Positions 1-4,231 of a DNA stretch of 5,048 bases are shown here, piece by piece (positions within the stretch are counted from its first letter, which is position 1; each line of letters opens with the position of its first letter). Both the position numbers and the translations under genes were made by a program. The notes beneath the pieces were generated by a model. That model made no database searches and was not told the origin of the DNA. It saw nothing but the letters and a program-made list of their open reading frames with translations. This stretch comes from an uncultured Selenomonadaceae bacterium (lineage in GTDB: Bacteria > Bacillota > Negativicutes > Selenomonadales > Selenomonadaceae), in the NCBI GenBank assembly GCA_945637225.1, contig CALZDE010000158.1:1-5048 (forward strand). Direction: 5' to 3'.

Positions 1-704
1 GCGTTGATGGCGCACTTTACAAGGCACTGGAATTTGCTGGTGAAGGCGTTGCAGAAATGACTATGACTGACCGTCTCACTATTGCAAATATGGCAATCGA
101 AGCTGGCGGTAAGAATGGTATTTTCCCATTTGATGAAATCACTAAGGAATATGTAGAAGGCCGTGTAGATTATCCTTATGAGCCAGTTGTTGCTGATGAG
201 GATGCAGAGTATGATCAGGTAGTAGAGATTAATCTCTCTGAGCTGACTCCAGTTGTTGCTTTCCCACATCTTCCAGGCAATACTCACCCAGTATCTGAGA
301 TTGGCGAAATAAAGATTGATCAGGTAATTATCGGCTCCTGCACCAATGGCCGTTTTGACGACTTAAAGCAGGCGGCAGAGATTTTCAAGGGTCACAAGGT
401 ACATCCTGATGTTCGCTGTATCGTAATTCCTGGTTCTCAGCAGGTATATATGGATGCAATTCATGCAGGTTTGGTAGATATCTTTGTTGAAGCTGGCTGT
501 GCAGTAAGCACTCCAACCTGTGGCCCATGCTTAGGTGCTCATATGGGTATCATGGCCGCTGGTGAAAAGGCTGTTTCAACTACCAACCGTAATTTCCGTG
601 GCCGTATGGGTCATGTAGATTCTGAGGTTTATTTAGCAGGCCCTTATGTAGCGGCAGCAAGTGCAATTCTTGGTAAAATCGCACTTCCAGAGGAGGTAAA
701 GTAA
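1..704 (+). CDS. leuC: 3-isopropylmalate dehydratase large subunit, 3' part (5' end outside window)
   Basis: The frame is open from the left edge (first full codon at position 3), so the gene begins upstream. The ATG at 57 is internal, because the 18 codons before it continue the family sequence. About 233 residues are visible of roughly 420 expected. With LeuD this subunit converts 2-isopropylmalate to 3-isopropylmalate in the cytoplasm. Three cysteines that would hold the [4Fe-4S] cluster are present: one in SCTNGR (Cys codon 339-341) and two in TCGPCLGAHMG (codons 519-521 and 528-530). The TTNRNF and GRMGH segments and the closing segment VAAASAILGKI are also typical. The TCGPCLG form fits the shorter, separate-subunit LeuC/HacA-like group rather than the longer enterobacterial LeuC. 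Homoaconitase large subunits are close relatives, but leuD and leuB next door make the leucine role much more likely. The stop is TAA at 702-704, one base before leuD. Confidence 0.95.
   Translation, partial: VDGALYKALEFAGEGVAEMTMTDRLTIANMAIEAGGKNGIFPFDEITKEYVEGRVDYPYEPVVADEDAEYDQVVEINLSELTPVVAFPHLPGNTHPVSEIGEIKIDQVIIGSCTNGRFDDLKQAAEIFKGHKVHPDVRCIVIPGSQQVYMDAIHAGLVDIFVEAGCAVSTPTCGPCLGAHMGIMAAGEKAVSTTNRNFRGRMGHVDSEVYLAGPYVAAASAILGKIALPEEVK
691..696 (+). promoter_or_regulatory. Ribosome binding site of leuD, inside the leuC coding end
   Basis: AGGAGG lies 9 bases before the leuD ATG at 706. It is also part of the last leuC codons (…EEVK, stop). With only one base between the leuC stop and the leuD start, the layout suggests translational coupling. 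That would help make the two subunits in equal amounts (inference). Confidence 0.85.
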
Positions 705-705
705 T

Positions 706-1206
706 ATGGCATACGAAGGAAAGACTTGGCGTTATGGCGATAACATCGATACTGACGTAATTATTCCAGCCCGTTATCTGAACTCCTTTGACCCTAAGGA
801 TTTAGCGGCTCACTGCATGGAAGACAGCGACGAGCATTTAGACGCACCTTTTGCACAGAACGTAGTTGAGGGTGACATCATGGTAGGCGGCAAGAACTTC
901 GGCTGTGGTTCTTCTCGTGAGCATGCACCTGTTGCAATTAAGGCTGCTGGTGTTCCTGTGGTAATTGCTGCAGATTTTGCTCGTATCTTCTATCGTAATG
1001 GTATCAACATTGGTCTGCCACTTTTGGAAATTGGTGCTGATGTAGAAAAGATTAGTCATGGCGACAAGCTGAGAGTAGATACTCTTACTGGTACAATTGA
1101 AAATCTGACTACTGGCGACGTATTCCATGCTCAGCCATTACCTGGCTTTGTTCAGGAAATTGCTGATGCAGGCGGTTTGATTAATTACACAAAAAATAAA
1201 AAGTAA
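706..1206 (+). CDS. leuD: 3-isopropylmalate dehydratase small subunit
   Basis: This 166-residue protein is the swivel-domain subunit that completes the isopropylmalate isomerase active site with LeuC. Its length matches the short separate-subunit LeuD group (about 160-170 residues; enterobacterial LeuD is near 200). Visible motifs are YGDNIDTDVIIPARYL at residues 10-25 and NFGCGSSREHAP at 64-75. The latter contains the Ser-Arg-Glu (70-72) that in the aconitase family contacts substrate. IAADFARIFYRNGINIGLPLL follows and is typical of the family. The loop after Tyr24-Leu25 (Asn-Ser-Phe) is the region known to separate isopropylmalate from homoaconitate enzymes in this group. YLN-type loops are common in bacterial LeuD, but the loop alone does not prove substrate. 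ATG 706 is chosen because AGGAGG sits 9 bases upstream and the protein begins at the normal family N-terminus. The gene is co-transcribed with leuC and is followed by a terminator. Confidence 0.96.
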   Translation: MAYEGKTWRYGDNIDTDVIIPARYLNSFDPKDLAAHCMEDSDEHLDAPFAQNVVEGDIMVGGKNFGCGSSREHAPVAIKAAGVPVVIAADFARIFYRNGINIGLPLLEIGADVEKISHGDKLRVDTLTGTIENLTTGDVFHAQPLPGFVQEIADAGGLINYTKNKK

Positions 1207-1223
1207 GAAAATATGGTCATATG

Positions 1224-1259
1224 ATAGCCTGTGAGTTGCTTGCTTGCGGGCTATTTTTT
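1224..1259 (+). terminator. Intrinsic terminator after leuD
   Basis: The 5' arm 1224-1235 and 3' arm 1243-1254 form a 12-bp stem around a 7-base loop (1236-1242). The outer six pairs (ATAGCC/GGCTAT) are perfect, and the inner half contains three G-T wobbles. A run of six T follows (1254-1259, the first shared with the stem). The hairpin starts 17 bases after the leuD stop. It should end the leuCD transcript and separate it from leuB. Confidence 0.87.
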
Positions 1260-1275
1260 CTGACGGAAATCTGAC
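1259..1275 (+). repeat. Short direct repeat TCTGAC-N5-TCTGAC upstream of the leuB promoter
   Basis: TCTGAC occurs at 1259-1264 and again at 1270-1275, with an 11-base period, about one DNA helical turn. It begins at the end of the leuD terminator T run and lies about 38 bases upstream of the leuB -35. It could be a binding site for an activator or repressor, or chance. No known motif is assigned. Confidence 0.35.
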
Positions 1276-1312
1276 ACTAAAAATTTAATTTACTCTTAAA
1301 GACTAAAATTCG

Positions 1313-1341
1313 TTGTAATTGATAGAAAATTATGGTATAAT
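1313..1341 (+). promoter_or_regulatory. Predicted sigma-A type promoter of leuB-ilvB
   Basis: A perfect -10 TATAAT lies at 1336-1341, with a TG extension one base upstream (1333-1334). A -35 TTGTAA at 1313-1318 matches TTGACA at 4 of 6 positions, and the spacer is exactly 17 bases. Transcription would start near 1348, leaving a leader of about 33 bases. That is too short for a T-box or a leader-peptide attenuator. The upstream stretch 1276-1310 is rich in A and T and could act as an UP-like element. Placed just after the leuD terminator, it makes leuB-ilvB a separate transcription unit. Confidence 0.82.
1317..1331 (+). promoter_or_regulatory. Candidate CodY-binding box in the leuB promoter
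   Basis: These 15 bases match the published CodY consensus AATTTTCWGAAAATT at 12 positions. The three mismatches are together in the middle (positions 5-7, GAT instead of TTC). The box overlaps the end of the -35 and fills most of the -35/-10 spacer, where a bound protein would block RNA polymerase. CodY is the usual Bacillota repressor of ilv and leu genes, activated by branched-chain amino acids and often GTP. Whether this organism has CodY cannot be seen here, and AT-rich promoters produce such matches by chance. Confidence 0.45.
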
Positions 1342-1365
1342 AGAACAATATGAAAAATGTTCGAG

Positions 1366-1371
1366 AAGGAG
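1366..1371 (+). promoter_or_regulatory. Ribosome binding site that sets the leuB start
   Basis: AAGGAG lies 9 bases before the ATG at 1381. An in-frame ATG at 1357 lies upstream of this site and would place it inside the coding sequence. That ATG would add eight residues (MFEKEIFI) absent from the family and has no ribosome binding site of its own. The start at 1381 is therefore preferred. Confidence 0.88.
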
Positions 1372-1380
1372 ATTTTTATA

Positions 1381-2448
1381 ATGGCAAAGAAAATCGTTGT
1401 AATTCCTGGCGACGGTATTGGCAGTGAAATCACTACCTCTGCTGTTGAAGTATTGAAAAAGGTTGCAGAGAAGTTTTCTCTGGATTTAGAATATGATTAT
1501 AAAGATGCTGGCGGTACTGCTTATGATAAGTTTGGTGTACCTCTGCCAGATGATACCTTAAATGCCTGCAAGGAAGCTGATGGTGTACTCTTTGGTGCTG
1601 TTGGCGGTGACAAGTGGGATAATGTTGACCCTGCACTGCGTCCTGAGAAAGCAATTCTTGGTCTGCGCAAAGGTTTAGGTCTTTATGCAAATCTCCGCCC
1701 TGTTAAGGTAGCTGATTCCTTAGTTGAGTATTCTCCATTGAAGCCAGAGCTGGTAAAGGGTGTTGACCTCGTTATCGTTCGTGAGCTGGTTGGCGGTATT
1801 TACTTTGGTGAGAAATGTGAGTCCGAGATGAAGGACGGTGCAGAGCGTGCCTGGGATTTGGAGAATTATTCCGTTCCAGAGGTAGACCGTATTTCCAAGC
1901 TGGCATTTGAAACTGCAAAGCTTCGCCGTGGCAAGGTAACTTCTGTAGATAAGGCAAATGTACTGGCAACTTCCCGCCTGTGGAGACGTACTGTAGCTGA
2001 AATGGCTAAGAATTACAGTGATGTTGAATTAAATAATATGTATGTAGATAACTGCGCAATGCAGCTGGCAACTCATCCAAGTCAGTTTGATGTAATTCTT
2101 ACTGGCAACCTCTTTGGCGATATTTTAAGTGATGAGGCAGCAGTAGTAGGCGGTTCTATCGGTATGATGCCATCTGCTTCTATTGGTGAGTGCACCAGCC
2201 TTTATGAGCCAATTCATGGTTCTGCACCTGACATTGCAGGCAAGGGCATTGCAAATCCAGTAGGCACTATTCTTTCTGCTGCTATGCTGCTGCGTTATTC
2301 CTTAGGTGAGGAAGAAGCTGCTCAGGCTATTGAGAAGGCTGTTGATTCTGCTCTTGATAAGGGCTGGAGAACTGCTGACCTGTGGCGTGAGGGCTTTAAG
2401 AAGGCAACTACCGAAGAAATGACAAAGGCTGTTATTGAGTGCCTTTAA
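1381..2448 (+). CDS. leuB: 3-isopropylmalate dehydrogenase
   Basis: This 355-residue cytoplasmic enzyme oxidises and decarboxylates 3-isopropylmalate to 2-oxoisocaproate with NAD+, the third dedicated step of leucine synthesis. Its length is normal for the family. Seen motifs are GDGIGSEI (11-17), LFGAVGGDKWD (70-80), GLRKGLGLYANLRPVK (94-109), VDKAN (189-193) and NLFGDILSDEA (243-253). By alignment to the Thermus enzyme, Arg96, Arg106 and Arg134 bind substrate, Tyr141 and Lys191 are catalytic, and Asp223, Asp247 and Asp251 bind the metal. Glu89, Ile92 and Leu93 fall at the pocket that receives the isopropyl side chain and separates this enzyme from isocitrate dehydrogenase. Asp284-Ile285 in HGSAPDIAGKG predict NAD rather than NADP. 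All key residues are intact. The start is ATG 1381, fixed by the ribosome binding site at 1366-1371. It heads its own transcription unit and is followed 33 bases later by ilvB with no terminator. Confidence 0.97.
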   Translation: MAKKIVVIPGDGIGSEITTSAVEVLKKVAEKFSLDLEYDYKDAGGTAYDKFGVPLPDDTLNACKEADGVLFGAVGGDKWDNVDPALRPEKAILGLRKGLGLYANLRPVKVADSLVEYSPLKPELVKGVDLVIVRELVGGIYFGEKCESEMKDGAERAWDLENYSVPEVDRISKLAFETAKLRRGKVTSVDKANVLATSRLWRRTVAEMAKNYSDVELNNMYVDNCAMQLATHPSQFDVILTGNLFGDILSDEAAVVGGSIGMMPSASIGECTSLYEPIHGSAPDIAGKGIANPVGTILSAAMLLRYSLGEEEAAQAIEKAVDSALDKGWRTADLWREGFKKATTEEMTKAVIECL

Positions 2449-2466
2449 TAAATAAAATTTGGCGAT

Positions 2467-2472
2467 AGGAGG
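2467..2472 (+). promoter_or_regulatory. Ribosome binding site of ilvB with adjacent ATG-TAA start-stop
   Basis: AGGAGG is followed by GG, so the purine run extends to 2474. It lies 9 bases before the ilvB ATG at 2482, the same spacing as for leuD and leuB. An earlier ATG at 2477 is only 4 bases from the site and is followed at once by TAA (2480-2482), whose last A is the first base of the ilvB ATG. ATG 2482 is the coding start. The upstream ATG can encode only a single methionine. Confidence 0.85.
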
Positions 2473-2481
2473 GGCCATGTA

Positions 2482-4164
2482 ATGAACGGAGCACAAGTTG
2501 TAGTCAAGTGTCTTGAGGAACAGGGCGTTGACACCCTATTTGGATACCCAGGAGGAATGATTCTTCCATTATATGATGCTCTTTATGATGCAAAGGATAT
2601 CAATCAGATACTGACCACTCATGAGCAGAATGCCGCTCATGCTGCTGATGGTTATGCTAGAGCTACTGGCAAGGTAGGTGTCTGCATAGCTACGTCTGGT
2701 CCTGGTGCTACCAATCTGGTTACTGGTATCGCTACTGCATTTATGGATTCAATACCTGTTGTAGCAATCACAGGACAGGTAGATACAAATCTTTTAGGCA
2801 GAGATTCTTTTCAGGAAACTGACATCTTAGATGTTACCATGCCTATTACTAAGCATAATTATAAGATTAAGGACCCAAAGGTTTTAGCGGCAAGTGTCCG
2901 TGAGGCTTTCCGTCTTGCCAAGAGTGGCCGTCCTGGGCCTGTGCTTATAGATATTCCTAGAAATATTCTTTTGGGAGAGACCCCTTTCTATGAAGATGAT
3001 TACGTAGAAAGAGAAAAGAATGATCCTGATGCAGATTTCACTATTTGTGCTGCTGAAGCTGCTGAAGTTATTTGCAGTGCAAAACAGCCAGTAATAATCT
3101 GTGGCGGTGGTGCTACCTATTCAGGTGCTTCTAAGGAAGTTGTTGAATTTGCAGAACACTATAATTTGCCTATAGTATATACCCTTATGGGAATTGGCAG
3201 TGTACCTCGTTCTCATAAAAATGTTCTTGGCTTCTCAGGTATGCATGGCAGAAAGGCCGCTAATAATGCTGTAGCTAATGCTGATTTAGTTATTTCATTA
3301 GGAAGCCGTTTTGCTGACCGTCAGACAGGTAATCTTTCTAAATATACTGCTGGAACTAAGTTTATTCATGTAGATATAGACCCAGCAGAAATAGATAAGA
3401 ATATTCCAAGCTCTATTGGTTTGGCTGGTGACATGAAGGTCATTTTGAAGCTTTTAATGCGCCGTGAGCCTGTTGCCAACCGCCTTGATAAGTGGTGGAA
3501 GAAGATTGCCAGCTGGCGTGAGGAATATGCTTACGATTATAATGTAACAAGACTTACTGTGCCATGGGCTATGAATCATATCGCTAAGGCTACTAAGGAT
3601 AAGGAATTTGCTTTTGCAACAGACGTGGGACAGCATCAGATGTGGTGTGCACTTCATCTCCGCGTAGAGACTCCTCGTACCTGGTTTACTTCAGGTGGTC
3701 TTGGTACTATGGGCTTCGGTCTTCCAGCGGCTATGGGTGCTCAGGTAGCATATCGTGCGCAGGGAAGCAAAAGACGTGTTGTCTGTGTTTCTGGTGATGG
3801 TGGTATCAAGATGACTGGTAACGAGCTTTTCACCGTTGCCCGTTTAAATCTGCCTTTGATTTCAATTATCGTAAATAATACCAGTCTGGGCATGATTCGC
3901 CAGCTTCAGAAGGTAATGTACAAGGAGCGTTATATTGCCTGCGAAGAAGAAATGAGCTACCCAATGGATTTTGCTATGTGGGCAAGCAGTTTTGGTATTT
4001 CTGCGGTAAATGTAGATTCTCCAGAAGGATTTGCTGAAGCATTTGCAACTGCTATGGCTGAGGATGACAGACCTCATGTAATTGTTATGAACATTCATAG
4101 AAGCTTTGTGGAGCCAATGATTAAGGGCGGCGCAAGGATAAATGAATTTGTAGATTTTAAATAA
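2482..4164 (+). CDS. ilvB: Acetolactate (acetohydroxyacid) synthase large subunit, divergent active site
   Basis: The 560-residue protein is a ThDP enzyme that makes 2-acetolactate from two pyruvates, or 2-aceto-2-hydroxybutyrate from pyruvate plus 2-oxobutyrate. Three domains are visible. The Pyr domain (about 1-165) has catalytic Glu48 in HEQNAAHAADGYARA, SGPGATN at 72-78, SFQET at 109-113 and PITKHN at 121-126. The middle domain (about 190-325) has an FAD-type signature RFADRQTGN at 276-284 (usual RFDDRVTGN) and HVDIDPAEIDKN at 296-307. The PP domain (about 365-540) has the ThDP/Mg motif from Gly438-Asp439-Gly440 to Asn465-Asn466. The FAD signature favours the biosynthetic enzyme over catabolic AlsS. 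Oddities: the PP motif reads GDGGIKMTGNEL where GDGSFQMN.QEL is usual, the RQWQ tryptophan is Leu475, the GQVP proline is Asp101, and PGGA has Met25. ATA and AGA codons are commoner than in leuB. No small subunit gene follows. A related ThDP enzyme of another function is possible but less likely beside leuCDB. Confidence 0.9.
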   Translation: MNGAQVVVKCLEEQGVDTLFGYPGGMILPLYDALYDAKDINQILTTHEQNAAHAADGYARATGKVGVCIATSGPGATNLVTGIATAFMDSIPVVAITGQVDTNLLGRDSFQETDILDVTMPITKHNYKIKDPKVLAASVREAFRLAKSGRPGPVLIDIPRNILLGETPFYEDDYVEREKNDPDADFTICAAEAAEVICSAKQPVIICGGGATYSGASKEVVEFAEHYNLPIVYTLMGIGSVPRSHKNVLGFSGMHGRKAANNAVANADLVISLGSRFADRQTGNLSKYTAGTKFIHVDIDPAEIDKNIPSSIGLAGDMKVILKLLMRREPVANRLDKWWKKIASWREEYAYDYNVTRLTVPWAMNHIAKATKDKEFAFATDVGQHQMWCALHLRVETPRTWFTSGGLGTMGFGLPAAMGAQVAYRAQGSKRRVVCVSGDGGIKMTGNELFTVARLNLPLISIIVNNTSLGMIRQLQKVMYKERYIACEEEMSYPMDFAMWASSFGISAVNVDSPEGFAEAFATAMAEDDRPHVIVMNIHRSFVEPMIKGGARINEFVDFK

Positions 4165-4176
4165 TTAAGATACACG

Positions 4177-4206
4177 ATGAGCTCAGTTTTTGCTGGGCTC
4201 ATTCTT
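4177..4206 (+). terminator. Probable weak intrinsic terminator after ilvB
   Basis: The 5' arm 4177-4186 and 3' arm 4193-4202 form a 10-bp stem (one T-G wobble) with a 6-base loop at 4187-4192. The stem starts 12 bases after the ilvB stop. The tail is only TCTT (4203-4206) rather than a clean T run; five of the Ts are in the loop instead. Termination may be partial, letting some transcripts continue into rfbA (inference). Confidence 0.65.
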
Positions 4207-4218
4207 GACTAATGATTT

Positions 4219-4225
4219 AGGGGGG
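4219..4225 (+). promoter_or_regulatory. Ribosome binding site of rfbA
   Basis: AGGGGGG lies 6 bases before the ATG at 4232. It is a purine-rich but G-heavy Shine-Dalgarno site with a shorter spacer than the three genes upstream. It supports ATG 4232, where the protein begins MIRKGIILAGG as expected for the family. Confidence 0.75.
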
Positions 4226-4231
4226 AATAAT

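Noticed and set aside
838..1128. Antisense open frame of 96 codons within leuD
   Set aside because: It is a shadow of leuD on the opposite strand, with no ribosome binding site and low-complexity, Cys/Ser/Thr-rich composition unlike a real protein.
1190..1254. leuD terminator acting in both directions
   Set aside because: The A-rich stretch upstream (1191-1211) is more than ten bases from the stem, so a reverse-strand transcript would not have its T run directly after the hairpin. No - strand gene needs it.
1357..1380. Alternative upstream start of leuB at ATG 1357
   Set aside because: The extra eight residues include the translated ribosome binding site, match no LeuB N-terminus, and have no upstream Shine-Dalgarno.
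1348..1380. T-box or leucine leader-peptide attenuator before leuB
   Set aside because: The predicted leader is only about 33 bases, with no leucine-codon run and no terminator/antiterminator pair.
1433..1969. Two antisense open frames within leuB (1433-1690 and 1772-1969)
   Set aside because: Both are His/Gln/Pro-rich translations produced by leuB codon bias on the opposite strand. Neither has a plausible start signal or recognisable domain.
2302..2496. Antisense open frame spanning the leuB-ilvB junction
   Set aside because: It lies opposite the conserved leuB C-terminus and the ilvB ribosome binding site and has no family features.
3454..4098. Antisense open frames within ilvB (3454-3657 and 3862-4098)
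   Set aside because: Both lie opposite conserved ThDP-domain coding sequence and show no start signals or domain features.
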